Source of the DNA: Prinsepia uniflora
Lineage: Eukaryota > Streptophyta > Magnoliopsida > Rosales > Rosaceae
DNA: 64,000 bases
Reading direction: 5' to 3'
NCBI GenBank assembly: GCA_032719365.1
Contig: CM064871.1
Coordinates: 64,492,416-64,556,415 of the forward strand
The stretch's first letter is position 1, and the number at the start of each line of letters is the position of its first letter. The notes beneath the pieces are model-generated. The model saw only the letters and a list, made by a program, of their open reading frames with translations, had not been told where the DNA came from and ran no database searches. The position numbers and the translations under genes are program-made. This document shows positions 23,086 through 36,198 of the stretch, in pieces.

Positions 23086-24519
23086 TAGGTGAAGTGTTCA
23101 TCTCAACTCTACAAGTTGAATCATGCCATCTTTAAGAGAAGGAACACGCGTTGGTTAATATTAAAGTATAATTCAGGGGTGGGGATATTAATATTAAATA
23201 TAAGGATAATTTTTAAAATTATGGTAAAGTTCAGAGACGATTGCAATTGCTTAATTATATATATATATATATATATAAAAGTTGTATTTAACCTTACAAT
23301 TATATAACTAGTCTGTTTTGTAATTTATTTGAAATCTTGCATCACTTTAAGATAGATCATAATAACATTGTACCATCAAATTACACACGTGAGACAAATG
23401 TAGACACAGAAACCAAACCCCCTACATTTTCCCCTTGATATGATCGAGTAATTGACTAGCTTTGCTATTTTGAATTTGACTTATATCTTACCATCACAAG
23501 AGTTTCATAACCAAAATAGTGCAATTTGATGGAAAGACATTATCTCGTCCTCGTACAAATGACAAATGTTAAAACATAAATTTACTAAAATTCCTACACA
23601 TAAGTCGACCACTCTTATTTTATTGTTATTTTTTTTAGAAAGTCACCCTTATTTATAATTAAATTAGTTGTGGCACAAGCTTATTCTTGAAGAAAATTAA
23701 AAAAGTTCAAACGTCCCTGATTTTTTGTGAAAAAGTTTGGAGAATGAAGCAACATTAATGGTGTGATAACAAGGGAAAAAATCACACAGAAACAGCATTC
23801 AAAAATTCTGAGGACCTATACGAAGGAGAATTATATTCAAATATATACCAATGGAGTCAAAGGTTGATGACGGCGGAATCGTGAGCTTTGAACCAGATAG
23901 GCAGTCGTGTGACTTTGTTATATACCAATTGCAAACTTACTAGCCAATATTCTTCAACCTCACTGGTGCATCAAGTCGTCCTTACTAATATTATTAATCC
24001 TCATGTCTCTCTCAATAACGTTAGATTTAAAATTGTTAATTTTCATGTCTCTCAACAACGTTGAAATCTAACCTAGCTACCCGATAATATCGGAATATAA
24101 TATTGATACGTTGCTGAAGATATATCTTTTATATTAATTATTTGATTTTGTGTAAATATTGTGTTACTATAAAATGTTGATATGTTGTTAGTTTAATTTC
24201 AAAATGATGTCGTTAATATTACATACAATATTTCGGATATATTGTCGAAAATTCTGCTTCAATTACAATAAAACAGAATCTTTTAAAAAAGGGTAATTAG
24301 TTGTATATAATATGTTAATAAAATGAAGTAAGTAATTAATGGTACAAATAAAAGATACATAATTATTTTTCAATTATATATAATGCAAATAAAAGATAAC
24401 CACTTGTTGTATATTGAATTATGCACATAAAAGTCAAAATCTATACGCTATATCTCTCTCCTTCTCTCTTCTTCGATCACTTTCCCTACAAATATATACA
24501 AGAAGCCAAAGTTCCAGCT
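23086..24519 (+). promoter_or_regulatory. Upstream region of the WRKY gene with W-box motifs
   Basis: This AT-rich stretch has no gene. TTGACT, the core of the W-box bound by WRKY proteins, occurs at 23452-23457 and 23476-23481, and inverted at 23855-23860 and 24432-24437. The clustering suggests auto- or cross-regulation, as is known for stress WRKY genes, but four short motifs in ~1.4 kb could arise by chance. The last inverted copy lies within the likely 5' UTR/promoter. Confidence 0.35.
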
Positions 24520-25010
24520 ATGGAAATGCCAAAGAGACGTTCAAGATCAATGAAGAATAATATTACAGTTGTTGAAGACAAAACAATTGAATCTGACCCT
24601 CATCATGAACAGGGTACTACTTCCATGGAGATAGAAATTAGCAAGGTGATCCAATTTCTCTTATTTTACTATATATTAATGCTTACATATACATATAGCC
24701 AAACTAAATTTCGATCACATCGTACATATATATATATATATATATTTCCTTTTTAAAATATGGACTGTGTGTAAAGATGAGCTAGCTTCAATTTTATTTT
24801 CTATGAATATTATTAAAGTTATGTGATGATGATTTCATGAGATGGGTTTGGTTCATTAATACAATCAACTTTGTTTTTAATGAAACTTAGATCAATCATT
24901 AAGTTAATTTGCGTTAATCGCCTTACTTTTGATGGAGTTTAAATTAAACTAATTAATATATATATATATATAGTTGATTTAACTTCCAAGTAGTGTTCGC
25001 TGTTAATTGA

Positions 25011-25055
<45 letters not shown>

Positions 25056-26766
25056 TCATGATTTCTGATGTCAATATTGTACGTTGATCTGGATATCATA
25101 ATTCAGGAACAAGAAGGGAGGCATGCAGAACCAGAAGACAATTTGAACCCGCCGTCTTCCTCTGCCGGAAAAGATAGAGTCCTTATTAAACACAAACAGG
25201 TAACAAATTAATATGAAAGGAAATTACTCAAACATATATTTTTATTATATATATATATATATTTATAGTGTTTAACTTATTATCACTAGCTAGGTAGCAC
25301 CTAGCTAGCTATGACTTTAAGATCATCATCACATGAATCTATCAGACAAGCCGCCACCAAGTCAATATATAAAATGAAAACGTCTAGATTCCTATATCGA
25401 ATCATATATATCTTCTCTTATTAAAGGAATTAATTAATTCATTCACTTAATGAAATTAATGGTGATCAACTAATTAATCTTATTTTATCCACATTCATCA
25501 CTTAGATACATGCATATGCTTATTATAGATAACCTGATTTTTTTTACATAATATTATTCAACTCTAACTTATCCAATGTAATTACGTACCTTTGTTTTTT
25601 TTTCTTTTCTTTTAAAAAGAATTATTAAAAAATTGCTTCATCAATCCAGCCAAAGAATTTATTTTATTTTATTTGTAATAATGCCTTAGGAGGAGGAGAA
25701 GGAGGAGGAGCTGCAATCAGCAAAAGCTGAAATGGGGGAGGTAAGGGAAGAAAACCAAAGATTAAAGCAGTTATTATCACGAATCGTACGGGATTACCAG
25801 TCTCTTGAGATGCATTTTCTTGGTGTTCTTCAAAAGGAAGAAGAAACTAATAAGAAAATTATAGATATATCTCTTAATAAGCTCAAAATGAATGAAGAAC
25901 CCAATGAGCTTGTGTCTCTTAGCCTCGGGAGAACTTCAAGTAGCACCACTGATCACCATCAAAATCAGATCAAAAAGACTAATGGAAAATATGATGTTGA
26001 TAAAGATGGGTTGAATGGAGCTGGACTTGCATTGGAGTTGGGGTGTAGATTCGAGCCAGATCTTGTCCTGAAGAATTCAAGCTCAGATTTTAGCTCTGGA
26101 GACCTCAATAAGGAAGAAAACCCGGCGGAGGTTTGGCCGCCGAGTAAGACGTTGAAGACAACTAGAAGTGGTGATGACGAGGTCTCGCAGCAAACCCATT
26201 TGAAGAAAGCTAGGGTTTCTGTCAGAGCTAGATGTGATGCTCCAACGGTATGTTATATATCTATCAAAGACTAAAATTCACGTTTATCAATACCGATTCA
26301 CATTCTGATAGTATAATAAATAAGTAGGTGAATTCAATATTTGATTTGTACAGTTCAATGATGGATGCCAATGGAGAAAATATGGACAAAAAATAGCGAA
26401 AGGAAATCCATGCCCTAGAGCATACTACCGTTGCACAGTCTCACCATCTTGTCCCGTGAGAAAACAGGTATTTTTTTTTTCTTCATAAAATGTGAAGGAT
26501 AACATATTTGTAGACACTATTTGTAAATCACAAACTAATATATACGTGTTTTGATGAAATCTATCTGTATTAATACGTGATTCATAAATATGGTCTATAA
26601 ATATGATATTTTTTATTTTCGAATTAAGTGTAATTTGGTGAAATCTATTTGTATTAATACGTGATTCATAAATATGGTCTATAAATATGATATTTTTTAT
26701 TTTCGAATTAAGTTTGATTTGCCTTATAGCGTTTGTATTTGCTGATTAATTTAACCAAGCTTTACA

Positions 26767-26797
<31 letters not shown>

Positions 26798-27728
26798 CCA
26801 GGTGCAAAGATGTGCCGATGACTTGTCCATATTGATCACAACCTATGAAGGAAGCCACAACCACCCACTTCCTATGTCAGCCACAGCCATGGCCTCCACC
26901 ACCTCCGCCGCCGCTTCCATGCTTCAATCTCACTCCTCCACCTCCCAACAAGGACTTGTCAACTCCACCACTGGCGCACCCGCGTCCGCCTCCACGAATC
27001 TCCACGGACTAAACTTCAGTACCAGCCAAAACCCCAGGCTTGCACCACAACACTTCTATTTCCCGAACAGCTCAATCTCAACCAACAACTCCCACCCCAC
27101 CATCACTCTCGACCTCACCGCCCCATCTCCCTCCCATTTCGGACGATTCCCTCCGAACCCTAGATACAACTCGACATGTCTCAACTTCTCATCACATTCC
27201 TCCTCTTTATTAGACCACAACACAATGCAGGCACCTTGGAACAACATAAATCACAGTACAGCTGCGCCAGCTGGCTATTCCAATTATGGCAACAGATCAT
27301 CAACACTTAACCAAGTTGGAAGGTTGGCTCTAAACAATATCGGGCAGCAACCAATATTTCAAGAACCTAATAATATGTACCAAACTTACATACAAAATCA
27401 GAAGCCAACGCATCAGCAGCAGCAGCCGATGTTGACGGAGACGATTGCCACCGCCACGAAGGCAATCACGTCGAACCCGAAATTTCATTCGGCATTGGCA
27501 GCTGCACTGACGTCATTTATTGGTAATAACAATAATAACGGGGCAAGCACCACTTCTGGGATCAGAGAAAATAATAATCACCATCAAAGTGGGTCGAGTA
27601 TTTCAGAAAATGCTTCTGCAGGGGTGAAATTGAAGTGGGATGAGTCTTTGAATGCATCGAATCCAATCTACCCACCAAGCCAAAGTGGAATAGGATGTGC
27701 ATCAAGCTACTTGAACAAATCTTCTTGA
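24520..27728 (+). CDS. WRKY72: WRKY transcription factor, group IIb (WRKY72/61/9 clade)
   Basis: WRKY factors bind W-boxes (TTGAC[C/T]) in the nucleus; members of this clade act in defence and development. Exons: 24520-24645, 25107-25199, 25690-26247, 26354-26467, 26802-27728, giving 605 residues. Residues ~74-125 form a charged, leucine-containing coiled coil (EEEKEEELQSAK, REENQRLKQLL), typical of group II. A basic HLKKARVSVRARCDAPT leads into WRKYGQKIAKGNPCPRAYYRC, then C-X5-C and HNH zinc ligands. The intron between KQ and VQR is the conserved group IIa/IIb position. Downstream lie a Ser/Ala-rich stretch and ETIATATKAITSNPKF...ALAAALTSFIG, a known IIb C-terminal motif. An in-frame ATG at 24421 would add 33 non-conserved residues, so 24520 is preferred. 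Assignment to WRKY72 rather than WRKY61 or WRKY9 is tentative; the class is secure. Confidence 0.9.
26553..26720 (+). repeat. Tandem duplication in WRKY intron 4, period 84 bp
   Basis: TACGTGATTCATAAATATGG and flanking sequence occur twice, 84 bp apart, nearly identical. It lengthens the conserved V-type intron and is clear of both splice sites. Confidence 0.85.
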
Positions 27729-28726
27729 ATCTTGGTTCATCCATATCTCACTATTATTATCTTTCCTAGTTAATAGTAAGTTTTGGTATCTAGCTAGCGA
27801 GAGAGGTTCAGAAACAAACCAGGGATGATGTAAATTAATTAATCAGCTGCCATATTATATATACATGGTGCTGCACATATATCCATGTGGTAAAAAATAA
27901 TACATGTACCTTTTTTTTAATCCTCATCGTGTTCTATATATATGATATGGAATGAATGCTAGCTGCTATAAGTGACAATCAGACAATTCTTTCTTGTAAT
28001 AGTATTATTAGAGGGATTGTCACATAATCATGCACAAAACAGCTAGCGTTACTTAGAGTGATACATTAATTAGCTTCAAACTTTTATTTTGTCCTCCAAT
28101 ATATAGTTTTACTTGGTCTTCATGAGGGATTGAAACTCTTCAGGAGGCTAACTCGGTCCACAATGGTCTCATTCTCATTCGAATGATAAAAAGAACATAC
28201 AAAATCAAATAAAAATATTTCAGAATTCAGTATTTCTCTATATTTTGGACCAAATTGATCAGACTAGAAACACCATTACAAAGTCTCCAATGATTCCACG
28301 CGTGAGTGGTGCCACAAGGTCCGTAAAGGGTTTGTGTCGTGTCATAAATTCTATTTTACTTAAATATGTCCAATTTGAATCTAATCCGTTTAATAATTGT
28401 ATCAAATATATCCAACCAGAACTTGACATGTTAATAAATCAGATGACTCGTATCACCCTATTAATAAACATGTCGTGTCTGAAACCCAATTACCCTATCA
28501 TATTCAACCTATATATTTAACCTTCTAACTTTATAAATGTATGTTATAAACTAAAAAAATTCAAAATATACTACAAAAAACCATCCATATATAATAATTT
28601 CATCCCCAAATAACCTTAAAATTATAAATATTTAATAAGTATATATGTAGGATAAAATTGTAGATAATGGATTAGTGAATGACACGTTTATTAAACGGGT
28701 TAATAGTTCATTATACGAATTAATAG
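27729..28726. other. Intergenic, WRKY 3' side, no further gene seen
   Basis: The WRKY 3' UTR must lie in the first few hundred bases. The rest is AT-rich, with phrases of the type 'gggttaatag' that also occur at 29170-29280, so an older element may span the candidate insertion at 28727. Confidence 0.5.
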
Positions 28727-29139
28727 TGTTGATGCACAAAATGTGTCAATTTAGAGGACAAATGCTGCTCAGCTACGTGTCTTTGGACATACTTGTCAAA
28801 TAGAAAAACTGGTCGGCTGGTCAGAGGTAGGCACCGGTGTGGTACTAGCCTGAGGGTACTTCGACGCTCAAGTCAGTGGTGGGTCTATGTAGAAGGAGTG
28901 AGTGGTGAATAGTAATTCATAAAGTAGATGTGAATAGTTAATGTCTAATTACCTTTATAAGGAAAAGTGAACCATTTTGTATGAGTGTGATGTGTGCAAT
29001 GAATTTATTTCTCCGATGTGGGTCTGTCCATGTGCAGGTGATGGCTAGGCCCTGTTAAGGGTTGTTTGTCCGAGTGGCCCTGGGCCCTTGGGCTAGAGGT
29101 GCTGGGCCCCTAGTCAGTTGGGTCGATATGGTATCAACA
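28727..29139. mobile_element. Candidate small solo LTR or short insertion, 413 bp
   Basis: The block begins TGTTGAT and ends ATCAACA. Neighbouring host sequence ('gttaatag', 'gttaataag') is alike on both sides. Flanking pentamers are aatag and agtag, four of five identical. No coding sequence. Element class is not established. Confidence 0.35.
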
Positions 29140-29490
29140 AGTAGATTGACATGAAATCCCAATAGGTTTATGAAAATGGGTTAATAAGTCATTACACAAG
29201 TTAATAAGTCGACTCAAAATCCACCCGTTTATTAAACTTGTCATAAGTTAACCTTAAAATGGTTTGAAATTTTAGTCGTTCGTTTGTTGAGTCGTGTCAA
29301 AAATTTCTATTTAAATAATTCTTCATAAAAAGCCTACATGAACGCATTTTTTTTTCAGGCAAAAAATAAAAAATTCTTTTTTTTACCCCAAAACACACAT
29401 TTTCTTGGTTAGGCCTAATAAACCTATACTTGTCTACATGACCAATAGCACAACCAACTAATTCCGTATAAAATTGGAGAATTGGAAGCC
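29140..29490. other. Intergenic, no gene seen
   Basis: AT-rich continuation of the sequence left of 28727; it ends at the target duplication of the next solo LTR. Confidence 0.6.
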
Positions 29491-29495
29491 CAACA

Positions 29496-32400
29496 TGACA
29501 GGACCCATCCCAATCCCCCCGGGATTAGTGCGGGATGACCCTGCTTCCGTCTGACACGGAGTGTCAGACAAGGGATATTTCCGCCCTTTGCCCTCCCGGG
29601 CTATCAGAGTACGCCAGGATCCGGAGGAGGCATGTGATATCTCGGTCTCTGCTACAGTCCACATCCGATGTCAACCTGAAGGGCAGTCAAAACATTAAAA
29701 ACTGTGAGTGGACAAAACAAGAGTTTATAAAAACAGTTAATAAGAAGACATTTGTACCCTTCACTAAAAAGCATGCATGCATTGGAAAACCATTTAACCA
29801 AAGAAACCATACGTGGGAACTAAGCCCAAATCAGATATAAACCAAGGTCGAAAGGACCACAATGAAAACGACTATACGGGCCACTGCCCAAATCCATAAG
29901 GGACTCGGCCCCAAACCATAAAGAAACCAAGTACACAAGCTACTGCTCAAATCCTGTGCACACCTGTGCACACCACATATCATATATCATATCTATACAT
30001 ATAAGTCACACAACCAATCCTGTCACGGTATCCAAAGCTACGCGCGTGCTACCCGGGTCTCAATCAGAGTCTTCTCAAAGTCAAGGTCAATGTCCGCAGA
30101 CCACTGATCCTACTCGAGGTAATAGTAACCATAGCCTTCCTGAGAGTAAGGAACCCAACTGGGGGGTGACTCCACTCAGTCGGTGCTCCATGACTACTCC
30201 GGGGTCCACCCAGGCCAACGACCCTCCCCGGAGGAGATAATAGAAGTAAATGAAGGTAGATGAACATATATATACATAACATAATATCCATGCCCGGTTC
30301 CCCTGAACCGTCATGATCCATAATATCTCTAACCAAGGTAACATGCCGATTCCCATAAACCGTCAAGTACCGTAATAACATAACCAAGTAGCATGCCAGT
30401 TCCCATAAACCGTCATGTACCGTAATAACATAACCAGGTAGCATGCCGGTTCCCATAAACCATCATGTACCTGGGAATCCATTTAAGGTTCCCTGACCTG
30501 AAATCAAAACCGTAAAGTGACTGGGTCTCGTGCCCGAACATAGGACATCAACTGGGCACCGTGCCCGGAATCTGAGGTCATATGCCCGAGACAAAACCAA
30601 ATGGGTCTCATACCCGAGTTTATCCTTTTGAAATTCAAATCCAGTTCATTTAAATCAATACAGAGATACAGACCCGTATAAGCACCGTATAAGGCCGAAA
30701 CCTCGAAATACGTGCTTATACGTAACCACATACAAATGCACCCATGGCATCATCAAACAAGTAATAAAACATATACTAAACATTTATGCATGCACCAATT
30801 TAGAAAACAAGGTCCACTCACAGACCGTCCGAAGCTGCGCCTCGATATGCGTGCCATACGGCTCCCCGAGCCGATCACCGTCACCGGGACTTCCAAACCT
30901 GTCCAAATTGTAATAGAAGGTTACTAACTACTTGATTAACCTCCTACCAAAGCCCCGTAATTTTCTGATATTTTTAACTATTTTTAAAACCGAACCTAAA
31001 CCTTCCGATGCCCCGAAACATATCGAGACGGTGTCTGATCGACACGAAACCAGTCCCAAAATGTTCGTTACATCGAATAGAAGATTTCACATGTTGAACA
31101 CATCCCCAAATTTTCCCCCACGCGCCGCTACAGTACCTACTGACGTCATCTAACAGCTGTCAGGTCTGACATGTCAGACTCTGATAGGTGCCACGTGTCA
31201 AGATCCCATTGGTCCACGTCACTGTGCTGTCAGTGCCACGTGGCAGTCTGACATGTTCCACGTGTCATCACGGCACTGGTCCACGTCTGTGCCACGTGTC
31301 AGCCCCTGATTGGGCCACGTCACTGACATGTCAGTGCTGACTGTGCACTGACATGTGACACGTGTCACACTCCTATTGGCCCATTTTCTGACATGTCAGC
31401 TGACATTGTCAGATCTGACAATGCTGACGTCATCCCTGACATGATGACGTCAGCAGGATGACGTCACATGTCATCTCCTACTTCGGTCAGACCGGTCCGA
31501 ACAGGTTTGGTCTGGTTTTCCTTGCAACTTGGACCGGCGTAACCGGTCCAGGTCTCCTTCTCCCTCATTTTCGGTCCGTTTGCTTCCATTCCAATTCCTA
31601 AATTCCTATTTCTTCATTTCCTATCTAACCCAATCAATTAAACAACCTAAAACCCTCAAAAATCCACGGTTAAATTTTGAACCTCACGGTTCAATTTTCC
31701 CGATTGCACCCAGGGCTACTCAGCCCTTCACCGCCGTCCAAACCACCCTCTACACCTTCCTACAACCTCAATAAACTCATCCTAATCAACTAACAGCAAC
31801 CATAATGTCTAAATTGAAAAATAGAAGAAAAATGGGTTTATCGGGCTTACCGGGTACCCGCTCGGGTTTTGGGTTCCAGCCACCGTTCACGGCGGCCATG
31901 GCCATCCAGGCCGGCCACCTCAACTCCCTCAGCCTCCTGGTCTTCTGTCCTGGTCTTGGGTGCAATTTGGATGGGTTTGGGTTGCACGGGAATGAGAGAA
32001 AATGGTGAGATCGGGTGGGTGTTTTGTGTGTTTGAAATGGAGAAATGAAAATGGATGGTCGATGCATGAATAGATGTGGGCTGTGCAATGGATGGGTGAC
32101 ACTTGTCACTCATCCATTGGGCCTCCCTCAAATATCTGGGCCCACTAGAGACAAACTGCACTTTTTGTCTCGTAAAACGTGTCGCTAGGAATAGTATCCT
32201 GAAACTTTCGTGAACCGTAACTTCGCCGTCGAACGTCCGAATTCGACGTGCCGCCTGTCTACGGATTCGTATCGTCCTTATCTACGTAACGGTCTTCAGC
32301 CCTCGGCCATCAGACCTCCCGGTCAAAAAGTCAACATTTTGCTCCTATTCATCCAAATTACCAAAATGTCCTTGGGCTTCCGAACGTCATAACTTCTTCT

Positions 32401-32673
32401 ACGAATGTCGGAATTGAACGTGCTACCTGTCTATGAACTCGTGACGTCACGAACTACGTCACGGTCATCGATCAAAGTCTATTTGACCACCCGATTGAAA
32501 AGTCAACGTTTTGCCACCACTAGGGGCAAAACAGTCATTTCGCATCGTACGTTCGATTTCGCTCTACTAATCACGAATTAGCCTCACTAATCGTGATTAG
32601 TCACTAATCGTGATTAATCACTAATCGTGATTAGTCACTAATCTAATCATGGAATTTGGGACGGGTCGTTACA
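29496..32673 (-). mobile_element. Solo long gypsy LTR, 3178 bp, perfect TSD
   Basis: On the minus strand it begins TGTAACGACCCGTCCC at 32673 and ends GGGTCCTGTCA at 29496. The pentamer caaca flanks it exactly (29491-29495 and 32674-32678), so the borders are certain and there is no internal region: a solo LTR left by LTR-LTR recombination. It holds four TGACGTCA sites (31141, 31425, 31445, 31459), a hairpin array at 30286-30480 and inverted arms at 29702-29713 and 30812-30823. It lies ~270 bp upstream of the dead gamma-subunit gene's ATG. Confidence 0.92.
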
Positions 32674-34419
32674 CAACACATATTCAGTCTCTAGTCTCTA
32701 CAATGGAGATTGATCATCTGATAACGCCAAAACCAGAAATTTCTAAATCCATTTGGAAGCACAAACCATAAGGTACATAATTCCAATCAAATTTCAATTA
32801 TTATTTCGTTTACTTTAAATGCTGAACAAATTTATGTAAACCAAAATTATAGGATCAAAGCGAACAAATCTTGATCTCTTCAATTATTTTGCAGATTCAA
32901 TAACTCGACGTTAAAACATTTGAATTTCGGACTCCAGTTGCAACATGGAGGAAATACAATCACAAGAACAGAAGGTGAAAGCCGAAAGCCCGAAAATTTC
33001 GATCTACGACACTTATTTCGACACAGTCAAGTCCCGGAAGGAATTACCAGGTCCTCTGCAAGATACTTTAAACTTCTCTTTTTCAAAAGTTCCAGTCTCA
33101 TCTTTTCAAGGAGTTCCTGGAGGCAAAGGTGACAATTTGTCAAGTTGAATGAGATAGAATAAAATTAATGATAAGCTCAAAATTAAATTTAAATAATTAT
33201 GGTTTGCAGTGGTGGAGGTTGAAGCAGATACATCTATTGCTGATACGTGAAGCCTTTATCTCAACACCACATTTTGTTAGCCCCTGTGAAGAACCCAGAA
33301 GCAGAGGCAAATGCAGATTGGAGTGAGAGGTACCTTGGGATCATAGATTACTCAGCCATTCTTCTTTGGGTGTTGGAAACTGATTGTGCAAATTCTCACC
33401 CACAACATATGCCGGCAACTGCGGCCGAAATTGGTGGTGCAGGAGCTATGGGCGCCATTGGAGCGGTGGCATTGGGTGTCACAGGTCCTGTGCAGTTGCA
33501 AGCCTAACTGCTGCTGCTGTTTGTTCTGCCGTGGCCGGCAGTGCTGTCGGCAAAATAGGTGAACAAATAGAGTAATTTGTCAATTTGGCATGTGATGTTG
33601 TACCATGTTGTTAAATATTTGTCAAATATTTGCTACATTTTGAAAACAATGGAAAAAGAAGGTAGAGACGGGGTGTCACTAATGGTGCAAAGCATATTTT
33701 TCGAACAGGTGCGCCTGGAGACGAAGATTCTCCCACAGGTGGTGATAACAAATTGGACCAACATTTTAACAACGTTGTACTACAAGATGAGGCCTTCAAG
33801 ACAACCAAAGTAAGTTTATTTATCCTCTACCAACAAGATTCACTTGGTTCCACTTGTTCAGAAGATTGAAAAACAATAGTTAGTTGAATGTTTGATCATC
33901 AGGTGAGTTCAATACTTAAGTCATTCCGCTGGGCTCCGTTCCTTCCAGTAGGCACAGAGAGTTCTATGTTGAGTGTGTTTCTGCTGCTCTCAAAATATAG
34001 TATGAGGAATGTCCCTGTAATTGAACCCGGAAAACCCGATATCAAGAACCTCATTACTCAATCAGCTGTAGTTCAAGGCCTTGAGGGATGCAAAGGAATG
34101 GATTGGTTTGAATGCATTGCGTCAAAGCCTATCTCTAATTTGGGGCTTCCTTTTATGTCCTCTAATGAGGTATGCTTGCCCGAAACATGTTTTTCTACTT
34201 CTGGCTAACTTGTGAATTTGGAGCTTTCACCATTGAAGCTCGTTTGTCTTGTTGGGCAGATTATCAGCGCCAATATCAATGATCCGGTGCTTTAAGCTTT
34301 CAAGAAAATGAGAGAGAACAAAATTGGCGGTCTTCCAATTGTAGAAGGCCTCAAGAAGACGATAGTTGGGAATATGAGCATAAGTGATGTGAGATACTCT
34401 TATGTTCAAACCAGAACTC

Positions 34420-34658
34420 TATTAGACAACCTGTCTGATATTCCCAAATCAAATCCTCAATTTGCATCAATATGTCTATCATCTTTCTATATCTTCCAGG
34501 ATTCTCAAATTAAGCTGATTTAGGAATTGTCAACCCTTCCTGTAATTTGGAGATATGATTGTGTAGTTTCCTAATATCACTTTGTATAACCTGTGTATAT
34601 AAACACTTTCTGATATCACTGTAATATAAGCTTAAACACATATTCAGTAAATCTTACA
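34420..34658 (+). repeat. Copia 5' LTR
   Basis: 239 bp, TATTAGACAACC...AAATCTTACA, directly followed by TGGTATCAGTGG, a variant initiator-Met primer-binding site. It contains GTATATAAACAC, a probable TATA box, ~65 bp before its end. Confidence 0.93.
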
Positions 34659-34734
34659 TGGTATCAGTGGCCCTTAGCTAGCCCTACCATCTTCGATCCT
34701 TCCTTTCTTGTCTCTTCCCCTTCTTATTGGCCCC

Positions 34735-36198
34735 ATGTCTTCCTCCGAAGCAGCTTCTTTCGACTCTGCTTTGCCAAATGTTTCCCATGTCCTCACTATC
34801 AAATTGGACCAGACTAACTATCCCCTTTGGTTTGCCCAGCTTTTGCCCGTTCTTCGGAGCCGTCGTCTGCTTGGTATTGTTGATGGCTCCTCTCCATGTC
34901 CTGCTCAGTTTCTTGTTGATGACAAGGGCACACCCACCTCTTTCCCCAATCCTGAACATGACTCTTGGGTTCTGCGTGACCAGCTAGTCCTCTCCTGGAT
35001 TAATGGTTCACTTCATCCCATCGTCCTCTCTGCCGTCACCAACCTCACTACTGCTCGGGAAACCTAGCTGGCCCTTGAGCGCCGTTTTGCCTCCCGCAAT
35101 CAGAATCGATTGCTGCAACTTCGTGGTGAGTTGTTCCGTACTCTTCGCGGTGATCTCTCCATCACCGACTACCTCGAAAAAATTAATACTCTTACCAATT
35201 CCTTGGCTCTGTCTGGTTCCCCAATTTCAGATTCGGACCTAATCACCATCATCATGTCAAATGTTGGACCTATGTATGAAAATACAGTGGCCTCTGCTCA
35301 GGCCCGTGACACTCCAATCTCCTACGCCGATCTGGAAGCTCTCATTCTGAGTGCTGAACAACGGTTGCTGCCCACTCTTCGTCCTGGTTCAGACTCCACG
35401 GTCACTGCGCTCGCCGCCACTCATGGTCGTGGGTTTCCGCGTGGGGGCTCGCGAGGCTCTCGGCAAGGCACTCGTGGATATTCCACGGCCTATACTCAAT
35501 CTGGTGGCCACGACCAATCTGGTGGCTCCTTTCGTGCCTCTCGCGGCGACGGCCTCCTCGGCTCCGGTCCGACAACCCCTGCTGGTAGTTCCTCCCCCGG
35601 CTCTCAGTCTTCCTCCTCTGGGCAGCGAGTTCGCTGCCAAATCTACAGCCGCCCAGGTCATTCTGCTCTCAATTGTTATAACCAGCTCAATCTAGCATAT
35701 AAAGGACGAGTGCCCACTTCACGCCTCACGGCCTTGGCAGCTCAACAGGCCTCTGCGGCCCATTCTCCAGCATCTGCAAATTGGGTTGTGGGCTCTGGCG
35801 CGAATGCCCACATCACGAATGAGTTGGGCTCGTTGACTAAGGCCAGTGCGTATCTTGGTTCTGATTCCGTCGGCGGTGTTGTCAGCGGTACAGGTTTGGC
35901 TATCACCCATATTGGCTCCACTTCCTTTCCTTCTCCCACTCTTCTATTCTGCCTTCGTGATGTCCTCCATTGTCCTACTGCCACTCACTCTCTAATTTCT
36001 GTCAATAAATTTGCCCGTGATAATCATTGTTCATTTACCTTATATCCTAACTCTTTTGATGTACAGGATCTGGCGACGGGGAGGATCCTTTTTCGGGTAA
36101 CGAGTGATAATGGTCTCTATTTCTTTCCAGTTTCATCTAATAAGTCTGTCCCTGCCCGTGTCGCCTTTCATGGTGTTCGCGTAGCAGAACCTGTCTAG
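34735..36198 (+). pseudogene. Copia gag and protease region, with stops
   Basis: It starts at ATG 34735 and is one frame except for TAG at 35065-35067, and it ends at TAG 36196-36198, inside the GAG-pre-integrase motif. Both stops stand where tryptophan is usual, fitting G-to-A changes. Gag has the NYPLWFAQLLPVL and SITDYLEKI elements. The zinc knuckle has lost its second Cys (CQIY...H...C), and the protease motif reads GSGA where family members have DSGA, removing the catalytic Asp. So the enzyme would be dead even without the stops. Confidence 0.9.

Noticed and set aside
24421..24519. Upstream in-frame ATG of the WRKY gene
   Set aside because: It would add 33 hydrophobic/aromatic residues absent from the family, in sequence that looks like promoter or 5' UTR.
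31529..32161. Overlapping ORFs of 80-107 codons
   Set aside because: All lie in the solo LTR and are not kept in the related LTRs.
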